Source: Gordonibacter pamelaeae
GTDB lineage: Bacteria; Actinomycetota; Coriobacteriia; Coriobacteriales; Eggerthellaceae
Direction: 5' to 3' (one strand)
NCBI RefSeq assembly: GCF_042665095.1
Contig: NZ_JBHTBV010000001.1
Length of the DNA: 64,000 bases
In this document: piece after piece, positions 1 to 8,388 of the stretch
Layout: each line of letters begins with the position of its first letter
Position numbering within the stretch: the first letter of the stretch is position 1
The notes under the pieces: model-generated
The model's input: only the letters and a program-made list of their open reading frames with translations
Told to the model about the DNA's origin: nothing
Databases searched by the model: none
Program-made: the position numbers and the translations under genes

Positions 1-87
1 GACCTACCTCGACAGCGCAGCCCCGCGGCTGCGCTGTCCCGTACCTACGCATCGACCGGTCGGCCGGGCAACGGCTTCGGGCTCTTA

Positions 88-241
88 CTGCACACTTTTC
101 ACCAGTTTTTTACGTCGGAAGGCGGGTTTTCCGACCCATGAAGCCGAACAGGCTATCAGCGATGACCGTTTCCCCTGATCGCGTTTCCTTGCGGCGAGGT
201 CTCAAGTGCCGGAGTGCAGAAATCTGGTGAAAAGTGTGCAG
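88..241. repeat. Intergenic element with 18-bp perfect inverted terminal repeats
   Basis: The arms are CTGCACACTTTTCACCAG at 88-105 and its exact reverse complement at 224-241, separated by 118 bp. No convincing gene lies between them. The interior motif CGTTTCCCCTG at about 168-178 recurs inside the element at 54726-54898, and CGTTTCCCC occurs in reverse orientation inside the element at 46801-46967. This suggests a dispersed family of small non-coding mobile elements or a structured RNA. The downstream end lies 135 bp before the malate dehydrogenase start, so it could also affect that gene's expression. Confidence 0.6.
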
Positions 242-376
242 CGCGGCTCCGCGTCGCCAACCGTCACCAACTACGACGTGCCGTTTCGCTGGAGATGCGG
301 GACTCGTCGTCGCAGCTTGGCGCGTGGGGCGCTACAATGCGGGGCGCAGAACCTGACTTCGAAGGAGAGCAATCAC

Positions 377-1300
377 ATGCCCAAGGTAACCATCGTCGGC
401 GCCGGAAACGTCGGTGCCACCGCCGCCCACATCATCGCGTCCAAGAACCTGGCCGACGTCGTGCTCATCGACGTGGCCGAGGGCCTGCCCCAGGGCAAGG
501 CGCTCGACATGATGCACATGCGCAGTGTGGAGAAGTTCACCGTGCACGTGACCGGCACCAACGACTACGCCGACACGCGCGACTCCGACGTGGTGGTCAT
601 CACCGCCGGCATCGCCCGCAAGCCCGGCATGACCCGCGAGGACCTGCTCGGCGTGAACGCCGGCATCATGAAGTCGGTGATCGGCCAGGCCAAGGAGGCG
701 TCCCCGAACGCGGTGTTCATTTGCGTGACGAACCCGCTCGACGTCATGACCACGCTGGCGTTCCGCGAGAGCGGCCTGCCGGCGGAGCGCCTCATGGGCA
801 TGGGCGGTGTGCTGGACTCCTCGCGCCTGTCGTTCGCGGTGTGCGAGAAGCTCGGCTGCGAGCCGGCGGCCGTGGAGGCGTGGGCCGTGGGCGCGCACGG
901 CGAGGGCATGGTGTGCTGGCCGCGCTTCACCACGGTGGACGGCACCCCCATCACCGAGCTCATGGACGAGGCGGCCGTGGCCGAGGTCGTGCAGCGCTGC
1001 GTGAAGGGCGGCGCCGAAGTCGTGGCGCACCTCAAGACCGGCAGCGCCTACTACGCGCCCGGCGCGTCCATCGCCAAGATGGTGGAGGCCATCCTGGGCG
1101 ACACGCACGAGATCATGAGCGTGTGCGCGCACATCGACGGCCAGTACGGCATCGACGACCTCTACATGAACGTGCCCGTGCGCTTGGGCCGCGACGGCGT
1201 GGAGGAGGTCGTGGAGTTCGACCTCGACGACGAGGAGCTCGCGGCGCTGCGCGCGTCTGCGGACAGCGTGCGCGCGGGGTTGGCGAACCTGCCGGAGTAA
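377..1300 (+). CDS. mdh: Malate dehydrogenase (NAD-dependent, LDH-like type)
   Basis: This enzyme interconverts malate and oxaloacetate with NAD(H) in the cytoplasm. The 307-aa protein has the Rossmann motif GAGNVG at residues 8-13, the NAD-specifying Asp in LIDVA at about residue 32, the substrate-binding arginines in ARKPGMTRED (81 and 87), CVTNPLDVM at about 116-124, and the catalytic His in GAHGEGM (174). Length and motifs fit the family of malate dehydrogenases related to lactate dehydrogenase. The ATG at 377 was chosen because GAAGGAGAG lies 7 bases upstream; the frame stays open further upstream but has no family-like sequence there. It probably works with the fumarase at 3147-4555 in the reductive branch of the TCA cycle. 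Confidence 0.95.
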   Translation: MPKVTIVGAGNVGATAAHIIASKNLADVVLIDVAEGLPQGKALDMMHMRSVEKFTVHVTGTNDYADTRDSDVVVITAGIARKPGMTREDLLGVNAGIMKSVIGQAKEASPNAVFICVTNPLDVMTTLAFRESGLPAERLMGMGGVLDSSRLSFAVCEKLGCEPAAVEAWAVGAHGEGMVCWPRFTTVDGTPITELMDEAAVAEVVQRCVKGGAEVVAHLKTGSAYYAPGASIAKMVEAILGDTHEIMSVCAHIDGQYGIDDLYMNVPVRLGRDGVEEVVEFDLDDEELAALRASADSVRAGLANLPE

Positions 1301-1319
1301 GTGCGAAGTGGCGCGGCGA

Positions 1320-1359
1320 AGGATTGGGATGCGTGTCGTGCATCCCGCATCCCAATCCT
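1320..1359 (+). terminator. Perfect 14-bp hairpin after mdh
   Basis: AGGATTGGGATGCG (1320-1333) pairs perfectly with 1346-1359 across a 12-base loop, 20 bases after the mdh stop. It lacks a clear T-run, so it may end transcription inefficiently or protect the mRNA end. Confidence 0.55.
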
Positions 1360-1587
1360 GTGCCAGTTGTCCTGCACCAGGCATTCCGCGTTGCACCCCC
1401 TACGACGCCCGCTTCCAATCCTTTCTTCAGTCCTAGCTCCACTTGCCCTTCGGGCGCGGAGGAAGGCTTCGGGATGCGCGCGTCCTGCGCCGCGCCGATG
1501 GCCTGACGCGTCCTTGGCGAATCGGCGCGGCTTGCGTTAGCCGGCCGCACGCCGCCCCCGCGCCAAAGAGGGGGCGTGGGACAGTGG

Positions 1588-1617
1588 GGAAGCGCCCGTG
1601 TCGGGCGCTTCCGTTTT
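1588..1617 (+). terminator. Strong hairpin with short T-run just upstream of a ribosome-binding site
   Basis: GGAAGCGCCCG (1588-1598) pairs perfectly with CGGGCGCTTCC (1602-1612) around a 3-base loop and is followed by GTTTT. This is a textbook intrinsic terminator shape, but it ends two bases before the AAGGAGG of the next gene. It could terminate upstream transcription, with the next promoter overlapping it, or act as a leader attenuator. No aptamer that I recognise precedes it. Confidence 0.6.
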
Positions 1618-1631
1618 CAAGGAGGATGTTC

Positions 1632-2423
1632 ATGCTGATCGAAATAGATGCCGAGCGCTGCATCGGGTGCGGGCGGTGCGTTGCCGACTGCGTGGGGTCG
1701 AACCTGCTGGTTGAGGATGGGACGGCGCGCGTGAAAGGCCGCTGCATCCTGTGCGGGCACTGCGTGGCCGTCTGCCCGACGGCGGCGGTGTCCATTCCGG
1801 GTTACGACATGGCCGACGTGGAGCCGTCTGCGCCGGCGGGCGAGACGATCGACGCCGCCGACCTCCTGCGCGCCATCAAGTCGCGTCGCAGCGTCCGTTC
1901 GTTCAAGCCGGAGCCGGTGGGACGCCAAGAGCTCGAGTTCGTGCTGCAGGCAGGTCGCTACACGGCCACGGCGAAGAATGCGCAAGGCTGCCGCTTCGTC
2001 GTAGTGCAGGACGGCCTCGCCGAGCTCAAACGGCTCGTGTGGGACGGCATCGAGGAGCTGCTTGCGCTGCCGGCAGACGAGAAGCCGCGTTGGGTGAAGC
2101 TCTACAAGCCGTTTTTGCGCGACGCGTGCGCGGGCAGGCAGGACTTCCTGTTCCGCAACGCACCGGCTGTCGTGTACGTGGCTGCCGAGCGCGCCGACGA
2201 CGCGGGCCTGGCGGCTCAGAACATAGAGCTCATGGCGGCCGCGCAGGGCCTCGGCGTCCTGTTCAACGGCTACCTCTGCCGCGCCTCCGAGGAGCTCCCC
2301 GCCGTGCGCGCGTTCCTTGGGGCGGACGAGCGCCCCCTGCAGATGTGCCTGTTGCTGGGCTGCCCCGCCGTGTCCTATCCCCGCACGGCCCCGCGCATGC
2401 CGGGCGACTTCGTGGTGAAGTAG
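1632..2423 (+). CDS. Nitroreductase family protein with N-terminal 2[4Fe-4S] ferredoxin domain
   Basis: A predicted cytoplasmic FMN oxidoreductase of 263 aa. Two ferredoxin motifs, CIGCGRCVADC (Cys 10, 13, 16, 20) and CILCGHCVAVC (Cys 38, 41, 44, 48), precede a nitroreductase domain starting near SRRSVRSF, the usual FMN-phosphate-binding arginine cluster. The fusion lets ferredoxin-type electrons reach the flavin directly. The physiological substrate is unknown; such proteins are common in anaerobes. ATG 1632 is preferred over ATG 1626 because AAGGAGG at 1619-1625 is correctly spaced only for the former. A strong hairpin sits immediately before the ribosome-binding site. Confidence 0.88.
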   Translation: MLIEIDAERCIGCGRCVADCVGSNLLVEDGTARVKGRCILCGHCVAVCPTAAVSIPGYDMADVEPSAPAGETIDAADLLRAIKSRRSVRSFKPEPVGRQELEFVLQAGRYTATAKNAQGCRFVVVQDGLAELKRLVWDGIEELLALPADEKPRWVKLYKPFLRDACAGRQDFLFRNAPAVVYVAAERADDAGLAAQNIELMAAAQGLGVLFNGYLCRASEELPAVRAFLGADERPLQMCLLLGCPAVSYPRTAPRMPGDFVVK

Positions 2424-2439
2424 GCTGCCGTCATCGCAA

Positions 2440-2508
2440 AAAGTAAAGAACTCTTGACATTCTGCCGCGGAGGCGGCATACTGCGAAATGTCAAGAGTTC
2501 TTTACTTT
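2440..2508 (+). promoter_or_regulatory. Promoter embedded in a 22-bp perfect inverted repeat (probable operator)
   Basis: The arm 2440-2461 is the exact reverse complement of 2487-2508. The left arm contains the -35 box TTGACA (2454-2459), followed after 17 bp by CATACT (2477-2482), so the repeat brackets the core promoter. It precedes a small membrane protein and an XRE regulator. A similar arrangement precedes the second such pair (33652-33710), and both contain GTAAAG and CTTGAC. Autorepression by the 2862-3053 protein is the simplest reading (inference). Confidence 0.75.
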
Positions 2509-2528
2509 GTGGCCGAAAGGAGCCGATC

Positions 2529-2849
2529 ATGGACGAGATGGAGAAGTCGATCAGGACGCGGTCGGAGGCCCTGGGATACAAGTTCGCGGTCCTGCTGCTG
2601 GCGACATGGACGCTCGTCAATCTGGTGCTGTACCTGGCCACCGGGGGCGCGCGGGATATGCTGCCCACGCTCGTGCTCATCGCCGTGCTGCTGGCGCAGG
2701 GCTTCTCCGAGGAGTCGATGAAGCGGCGCATGGTGGAGGGCGACGACGAGTACCATGAGCCCAACCGGACAGTGCGCATCGTCGTGGGCGTGTTGGGCGT
2801 GGCGCTGGTGACGTTCTTCGCCGGCTTCCTCGCCTTGTACGCGGCGTAA
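2529..2849 (+). CDS. Small two-to-three-helix membrane protein of unknown function
   Basis: 106 aa. Hydrophobic segments are visible at about residues 17-33, 40-54 (weaker) and 80-104, joined by a charged acidic/basic loop rich in Glu, Arg and Asp. I cannot assign a function. The gene is the first of a two-gene unit with the XRE regulator at 2862, a pairing seen again in reverse order at 33732-34420. AAAGGAG lies upstream of ATG 2529; the frame is open further upstream but would begin inside the promoter palindrome. Confidence 0.75.
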   Translation: MDEMEKSIRTRSEALGYKFAVLLLATWTLVNLVLYLATGGARDMLPTLVLIAVLLAQGFSEESMKRRMVEGDDEYHEPNRTVRIVVGVLGVALVTFFAGFLALYAA

Positions 2850-2861
2850 GCGGGCGGCACC

Positions 2862-3053
2862 GTGCGCAACGACATCAAGCGCCTGCGCAAAGCGCTGGGC
2901 CTGCGCCAGGAGGACCTGGCCCAGCGTTGCGGCGTGAGCCGCCAGACCATCGTGGCCGTGGAGAACGACAAGTACGACCCCACGCTGCCCCTCGCCCTGC
3001 GCCTCGCCCGCGAGCTCGGCACGACCGTGGAGGAATTGTTCCACCTGGAGTGA
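2862..3053 (+). CDS. Short XRE-family HTH transcriptional regulator
   Basis: A 63-aa protein that is almost only a helix-turn-helix: the recognition helix region is VSRQTIVAVENDKYDP. It resembles the stand-alone Cro/CI-type regulators (YgzD-like) usually coupled to a small membrane protein. It begins with GTG 12 bases after the membrane protein gene, so they are probably co-transcribed. The likely binding site is the 22-bp inverted repeat at 2440-2508 (inference). Confidence 0.88.
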   Translation: MRNDIKRLRKALGLRQEDLAQRCGVSRQTIVAVENDKYDPTLPLALRLARELGTTVEELFHLE

Positions 3054-3146
3054 CCGCCTCCCCATCTCGCGCAGGCCGGGGTCCTCGCAGGCACGTCCCG
3101 GCAACGTGGGAGGCGGATCGGCCGGGTTGCGGTATAATTCATCCCC

Positions 3147-4016
3147 ATGGAAACCATCATCACGAAATCACAGGTCGCGGACGCCGTCTACGCGGCCATC
3201 CCGCGGCTGGCGTGCGAGCTGCCGGCCGACATCGAGGCGGGGATCGCATCTGCGCGCGCCGTGGAGGACAACCCGCGGGGGCGCGCCGTGCTCGACCAGC
3301 TGGCGGAGAACGCGCGCATCGCGCGCGAGGACCGCGTTCCCATCTGCCAGGACACCGGCACGGTGTGGGCGAGCCTTGAGATAGGCCCCGACGTGCTCGT
3401 GCGCGGCGACGTGTTCGCCGACGTGGATGACGCGGTGGCCCGCGCCTACGACGAGGCGCGCCTGCGCAAGTCGGTGGTGCGCGACGCCGTCCTCGACCGC
3501 GCGAACACCGGCGACAACACGCCCGCGTTCTGCGACATCCACCCGGTGGACGAGCCGGGCGCGGCGCGGCTGCACCTCATGCTGAAGGGCGGCGGCTCGG
3601 ACAACGCGAGCCGCGTGGTCATGCTCGTGCCGGGCGCCGGCAAGCAGGGCATCGTGGACGAGCTTACGCGCTGCGTGCGCGAGAAGGGCGCGAACGCCTG
3701 CCCGCCGCTTGTGGTGGGCGTGGGCATCGGTGGCACGTTCGACAAGGTGGCGGGCCTCGCGAAGCGGGCGCTCATGCGCCCGGTGGACGAGCCGGCGGCC
3801 GACCCGCGCGTGCGCGCGCTCGAGGAGGAGCTGCTCGCGGCCGTGAACGCCACGGGCCTGGGTCCCGGCGGCCTCGGCGGCGCGACGACGGCGCTCGCCG
3901 TGCGCGTGGCCACGGCCCCCTGCCACATCGCGGCGCTGCCGCTCGCCATCAACATGGGATGCTCCGCCATGCGCCGGTGCACGATCGACCTTGCGGCGGA
4001 AGGGGGCGCGCGATGA
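3147..4016 (+). CDS. Fumarate hydratase class I, alpha (N-terminal) subunit
   Basis: The 289-aa catalytic subunit of a two-subunit, [4Fe-4S]-dependent hydro-lyase interconverting fumarate and malate. It shows the family motif ICQDTGT near residue 66, whose Cys is a likely cluster ligand, GDNTPAF, GGGSDNAS, a GPGGLGG-type stretch, and the C-terminal GCSAMRRC segment. The neighbouring gene encodes the beta half and overlaps by ATGA, giving strict co-translation. L(+)-tartrate dehydratase has the same architecture and cannot be excluded by eye, but malate dehydrogenase nearby favours fumarase. Confidence 0.88.
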   Translation: METIITKSQVADAVYAAIPRLACELPADIEAGIASARAVEDNPRGRAVLDQLAENARIAREDRVPICQDTGTVWASLEIGPDVLVRGDVFADVDDAVARAYDEARLRKSVVRDAVLDRANTGDNTPAFCDIHPVDEPGAARLHLMLKGGGSDNASRVVMLVPGAGKQGIVDELTRCVREKGANACPPLVVGVGIGGTFDKVAGLAKRALMRPVDEPAADPRVRALEEELLAAVNATGLGPGGLGGATTALAVRVATAPCHIAALPLAINMGCSAMRRCTIDLAAEGGAR

Positions 4017-4555
4017 ACGGCGAGCCTGTCCGCCTGTCCCTGCCTCTCGGCCGCCCGCGGCTCGCCGAGCTCCATGCCGGCGATGCGTGCCTTCTCACGG
4101 GTCCCCTGTACACGCTGCGCGATGCCGGGCACGTGCGCCTCATGGCCGAGCTCGAGGCCGCGGACGGCACGCTGCCCTACGGCCTGGACGGCCAGGCCAT
4201 CTTCTACGCCGGCCCCACGCCCGCGGCCGCCGGCCGGCCGTTCGGCGCGGTCGGGCCCACCACGGCCAGCCGCATGGACTTCGCCGCCCCGGCGCTGCAC
4301 CGCGCGGGCGTCGTGGCGACCGTGGGCAAGGGGCGCCGCTCCGCCGAGGTGCGCGACGCCTGCTGCGCCACGGGTTCCGTTTATTTCGTGGCGTGCGGCG
4401 GCGCTGCGGCCTACCTGGCCAAGTGCGTGGCATCATCGGAGACGGTGGCGTACGACGACTTGGGAACCGAGGCGCTGCGCCGCATCGAGGTGGTGGACTT
4501 TCCCGTGTTCGTGGGCGTGGACGTCCAGGGGCGCGACGTGTACGACCTCGCCTGA
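4013..4555 (+). CDS. Fumarate hydratase class I, beta (C-terminal) subunit
   Basis: The 180-aa swivelling-domain subunit of the Fe-S hydro-lyase, needed with the product of the preceding gene. Recognisable family features are LTGPLYTLRDAGH, the GPTTASRMD segment that contacts substrate, and VGKGRRS. The ATG at 4013 overlaps the alpha-subunit stop as ATGA. The frame is open upstream, but no family sequence is there. Confidence 0.88.
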   Translation: MNGEPVRLSLPLGRPRLAELHAGDACLLTGPLYTLRDAGHVRLMAELEAADGTLPYGLDGQAIFYAGPTPAAAGRPFGAVGPTTASRMDFAAPALHRAGVVATVGKGRRSAEVRDACCATGSVYFVACGGAAAYLAKCVASSETVAYDDLGTEALRRIEVVDFPVFVGVDVQGRDVYDLA

Positions 4556-4598
4556 GCGCGCCGCTTCCGGCGCTGACCGTTAGGATCGAAAAGACACT

Positions 4599-5540
4599 GT
4601 GACGCAGGAACTTGCCGAAAACGATGCCCCGCGCGGCATCTTCATAACGTTCGAGGGTGGCGAGGGCGCCGGCAAGACGACGCATATCCGCTTCCTGTCC
4701 GAGAAGCTGTGCGAACGCGGCCGCGAGGTCGTGCGCCTGCGCGAGCCCGGCGGCACCGCCGTGGGCGAGGAGCTGCGCGCCGTGGTGCTGGACCCGAAGA
4801 ACGACAACCTCTCCGACGAGGCCGAGCTGCTCATCTACGAGGCCGCCCGCGCGCAGATCGTGGCGGAGGTCATCCGCCCGGCGCTCGAGCGCGGCGCCGT
4901 GGTGCTGTGCGACCGCTTCGCGGACTCCACCATCGCCTACCAGGTGCACGGGCGCGGGCTGGACGCCGCCTTCGTGGAGCAGGCGAACGCGTTCGCCTGC
5001 CAGGGCATTTCGCCCGACCGCACCATCCTGCTGACCACGGGCGGCTCGGCGCGCACGGGGCTCTCGCGCGCCACGCACCGCGGCGCCGACCGGCTGGAGC
5101 GGGTGGGCGAGGAGTTCCACACGCGCGTGAACGAGGGCTTCCTGGACATCGCGCGGGCCCACGCCGACCGCGTGCGCGTGGTGCAGTCGGCCGCGCGGAA
5201 GTCGCGGACGTCGGAGCTCGTGTTCCGCGAGCTGGCCGACCTCTTCCCCTGGATGGCGGACGTCGTGGACGACCCGTCGTACTTCGCCCCGCTCGACGTG
5301 CGCCGCCCGCGCCCTCAAGGAGCGCGCGGCGGTTCGGGCCATCGCGGCGGCAGCAACGGCAACAACCGTGGCAGCGGCGGCACCCGCAACGGCGCCGAGG
5401 GCGGCGCGAAGGGGAAGGGCGGCAACCGCGGCAACCCCGGAGCGAAAGCCGGCCGCAACGGCGGCGACCGGGCCAGGCAGGGGAAGCCCTCGCAGGGCTT
5501 GGACGGCGGCGCCCCGCGCGGCAAGGGCCAGGGGAGGTAG
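4599..5540 (+). CDS. tmk: Thymidylate kinase with long Gly/Asn/Arg-rich C-terminal tail
   Basis: This enzyme phosphorylates dTMP to dTDP. The P-loop EGGEGAGKTTH is near residue 21, the DR-motif region REPGGTAVGEEL near 49, and CDRFADSTIAYQ near 107. The kinase fold ends near residue 215; the family is usually 205-220 aa, but this protein has 313. The extra part (about 235-313) is low-complexity Gly, Asn, Arg and Lys, probably disordered. Two genes downstream, RicT has a similar tail. GTG 4599 is the start. The gene heads a tmk-holB-ricT cluster typical of Gram-positive bacteria. Confidence 0.93.
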   Translation: MTQELAENDAPRGIFITFEGGEGAGKTTHIRFLSEKLCERGREVVRLREPGGTAVGEELRAVVLDPKNDNLSDEAELLIYEAARAQIVAEVIRPALERGAVVLCDRFADSTIAYQVHGRGLDAAFVEQANAFACQGISPDRTILLTTGGSARTGLSRATHRGADRLERVGEEFHTRVNEGFLDIARAHADRVRVVQSAARKSRTSELVFRELADLFPWMADVVDDPSYFAPLDVRRPRPQGARGGSGHRGGSNGNNRGSGGTRNGAEGGAKGKGGNRGNPGAKAGRNGGDRARQGKPSQGLDGGAPRGKGQGR

Positions 5541-5543
5541 GCC

Positions 5544-6713
5544 GTGGCCGACGCCTTCGAGAACATACTCGGGCAGCCGCAGGTGCGCGAGTTCCTTCGC
5601 GCGAGCGTGGCGAGCGAGCGCGTGACGCATGCGTACCTGTTCACGGGCCCGGCCGGCTCGAACAAGACGATGGCCGCCTATGCGCTGGCCCAGGCGCTGC
5701 TGTGCCCGAAGGGCCCCCACGGCCCACGGGGCGGCGAGTGCGGCGCCTGCGACATCTGCCGGCGCGTCAAGCGCAAGAAGCACCCCGACGTGCGCTACTT
5801 CGCGCCCGAGGGCGCCGGCGGCTACCTGGTGGACCAAATCCGCGACATCGCGGCCGACACGGTGCTCGCGCCCATCCAGGCCGACCGCAAGATATACATC
5901 CTCGACCGCGTGGACCTGCTGGGCGTCCAGGCGGCCAACGCCTTCCTGAAGACGCTGGAGGAGCCCCCGTCCGACGTGGTGCTCATCCTCTTGGGCCGCA
6001 CGCGCGAGAGCGTTCTGCCCACCATCTTGTCGCGCTGCCAGGTGGTGCCGTTCCGCCACATCCCGGCCAGCGAGGCCGCCGGCATCCTGGCGCAGAACAC
6101 GGGCGCGTCGCGGGAGAAGGCCCGCATCGCCATCGAGGCGTGCGACGGCTCCATCACGCGCGGCATCGAGTTCCTGAAGTCCAACGAGCGCCTGGCGTTC
6201 CGCGCCCGCGTGCTCGAGGCGCTGGCCCTGCTGCGCAACGCCGACGACTGGGACCTCGTGGGCCAGGCGGGCGAGCTCGTGGTGCTGGCGAAGGCCCCGC
6301 TCGACGTCGTGCGCGCCGCGCAGGAGGAGGAGCTGGCCGAGAACGCGGACTTCCTGGCGAAGTCGGCCATCCGCCAGATAGAGGCGCGCAACAAGCGCCA
6401 GCTGACGGCGAAGAGCCTCGAGTCGCTGCGCCAGCTCACGGCCATCATCCGCTCGTGGCTGCGCGACGTGCTGGCCGTGTGCGCCGAGACGCCCGAGCTC
6501 GTGATAAACGTGGACGCCCGCGGCGCGATAGAGGACGCCGCACGCGCCACCGACGAGGCCCGCGTGGCCGCCGCGCTTTCGGCCGTGCGCCGCTGCGACG
6601 AGGCCATCTCGTATAATGTATCCCCTGAGACATGCATCGACGCGCTGCTCTTCGAAACAAGGGACGCGCTCTACCGCCCCCGCCCGCCCGCGGGCGCCGG
6701 GGCCGTGAGATAG
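5544..6713 (+). CDS. holB: DNA polymerase III subunit delta' (clamp-loader)
   Basis: A 389-aa AAA+ clamp-loader subunit. Features are the P-loop-like GPAGSNKT (35-42), with Asn replacing the usual Gly before Lys, a zinc-finger Cys set at 54, 66, 69 and 72, the Walker B-like YILDRVDLLG, and the sensor region LEEPPSDVVLILL followed by the SRCQVV arginine-finger motif. GTG start at 5544 lies 3 bases after tmk. The modified P-loop fits delta', which need not hydrolyse ATP. It lies in the conserved tmk-holB-ricT order. Confidence 0.9.
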   Translation: MADAFENILGQPQVREFLRASVASERVTHAYLFTGPAGSNKTMAAYALAQALLCPKGPHGPRGGECGACDICRRVKRKKHPDVRYFAPEGAGGYLVDQIRDIAADTVLAPIQADRKIYILDRVDLLGVQAANAFLKTLEEPPSDVVLILLGRTRESVLPTILSRCQVVPFRHIPASEAAGILAQNTGASREKARIAIEACDGSITRGIEFLKSNERLAFRARVLEALALLRNADDWDLVGQAGELVVLAKAPLDVVRAAQEEELAENADFLAKSAIRQIEARNKRQLTAKSLESLRQLTAIIRSWLRDVLAVCAETPELVINVDARGAIEDAARATDEARVAAALSAVRRCDEAISYNVSPETCIDALLFETRDALYRPRPPAGAGAVR

Positions 6714-6726
6714 AGAGGTATCGGCA

Positions 6727-8289
6727 ATGGTTCGCATAGCGCCCATCAGGCTCGCCTACAACCCCAAGACGCTCTGGTTCGACCCGGGCGACCTGGAATT
6801 GAAGAAGGAGGACCCCGTCGTGGTGTCCACGGCGCGCGGCCTGGAGTTCGGCCGCATGGCCGATGACGTGTTCGAGGCCGACGAGGCCCAGGTGAAGAAG
6901 CTGAAGACCGCGCTCAAGCCGGTGAAGCGCCTCGCGAGCGAAGAGGACGTCGCCCGCGCAGAGGAGATGTGCCGCCGCTCGGAGGAAGCGCTGCCCGTGT
7001 TCAAGCAGATGGCGGCCGAGGCGAGCGAGGACATGCACCCGGTGTCCGTGGAGTTCCTGCTCGACGGCGACAAGGCCGTGTTCTACTTCGAGGCCGAGGA
7101 GCGCGTGGACTTCCGCGAGCTCGTGCGCAAGCTGGCCGCGCACTTCCACGTGCGCATCGACATGCGCCAGATCGGCGTGCGCGACGAGGCCCGCATGGTG
7201 GGCGGCCTGGGGCATTGCGGCCAGGAGCTGTGCTGCAAGCGCCTGGGCGGCGAGTTCTGCCCCGTGTCCATCCGCATGGCCAAGGAGCAGGACCTCTCGC
7301 TCAACCCGCAGAAGATATCAGGCGTGTGCGGCCGCCTCATGTGCTGTTTGCGCTACGAGTTCGACGCGTACAAGGATTTCAAAAGCCGTGCCCCGAAGCA
7401 GAACTCGCAGGTGGAGACGCCGGCTGGCATGGCGAAGGTCGTGGACTTGGACGTGCCGCGCGAGATCGTGTCGCTCAAGGTGGAGGGCGAGAAGCCGGTG
7501 AAGGTACCGCTCGCGGACTTCGAGCCGCCCGACGAGGGCAGCAACCGCCCGAACCGCGTAGGGCAGGACGCCTGGGACGAGGCCACGACTCAGGCGGTGA
7601 TCGGCGTGGCGGGCGAGAGCTCCATCTTCGCCACCTCGCAGCTGACCGGGTCCGACAAGCTGGCCGACCCGAAGGCCGTGCGCCGCACGGGGTCGGGAGG
7701 CAAGGGCAGCTCGAAGGGCCGCGGCGGCGCAGGGAAGGGCTCCGGTTCCGGTGCGGGAACGGGCGGCGGCTCGGCCGGCTCCGGCAACGAGTCGCGCAAG
7801 CCGCGCCGGCGCCGCTCCACGAAGGTGGCGGCCGACGGCACGGCCCAGCCTGCGACGACCGAGGAGTCGCCGTCCAAGCGCAAGCCGAGGCAGGGAGGCG
7901 CGACGGCCTCCGGAGGCGGAAAGAAGCAGGGTTCGAAGAAGGGCGGCAGCGGCGCCCAGGGCGGCGGCAACGGCGGCAAGAAGGGCTCCGGCTCCCAGAA
8001 CGGCCAGGGACGCAATGGCGGCGCGCCGACAGGCGGCGGCCGCGGCGGCGCGGACAAGAACGCCAAGAAGCAGGGCGCGAAGGGCGGCCAGGGCGCTGCC
8101 AAGCAGGGCCCGCGTCCCGGCCAGCGCTCGTCCGGCCTGCGCCAGCAGGGCGCCGGGGCCTCCGCGTCGGGCGCTCCCGGGGCCGCGCCGGGCGGCGAGG
8201 GCGGACACCGCCGGGCGCGCCGCCGCAGCCACAAGGCCGGCGGCCCGCAGGAGGGCCAGGGTGGCGCCGCGGGCGGCAAGGCCGAGTAG
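6727..8289 (+). CDS. ricT: PSP1-domain protein RicT/YaaT with long low-complexity tail
   Basis: 520 aa. Residues 1 to about 275 are the PSP1/RicT domain, with the conserved Cys-rich segment GHCGQELCC...FC...GVCGRLMCC expected to bind Fe-S clusters in the RicAFT complex, which in Bacillus supports RNase Y-dependent RNA processing. Residues from about 300 on are Gly, Ser, Lys, Arg and Gln rich and probably disordered; B. subtilis YaaT is only about 275 aa. ATG 6727 follows GAGAGGTATCGGCA. The gene lies 13 bases after holB. Confidence 0.9.
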   Translation: MVRIAPIRLAYNPKTLWFDPGDLELKKEDPVVVSTARGLEFGRMADDVFEADEAQVKKLKTALKPVKRLASEEDVARAEEMCRRSEEALPVFKQMAAEASEDMHPVSVEFLLDGDKAVFYFEAEERVDFRELVRKLAAHFHVRIDMRQIGVRDEARMVGGLGHCGQELCCKRLGGEFCPVSIRMAKEQDLSLNPQKISGVCGRLMCCLRYEFDAYKDFKSRAPKQNSQVETPAGMAKVVDLDVPREIVSLKVEGEKPVKVPLADFEPPDEGSNRPNRVGQDAWDEATTQAVIGVAGESSIFATSQLTGSDKLADPKAVRRTGSGGKGSSKGRGGAGKGSGSGAGTGGGSAGSGNESRKPRRRRSTKVAADGTAQPATTEESPSKRKPRQGGATASGGGKKQGSKKGGSGAQGGGNGGKKGSGSQNGQGRNGGAPTGGGRGGADKNAKKQGAKGGQGAAKQGPRPGQRSSGLRQQGAGASASGAPGAAPGGEGGHRRARRRSHKAGGPQEGQGGAAGGKAE

Positions 8290-8388
8290 CCGGATGCTCG
8301 GGGAGGCGGCCCGCACCCTTGGCGGTGCCGCCGGGACGCTGCCGGCACCGGAACGCTGACGGAACGCCGCATGCTTGAGGAGGATGCA

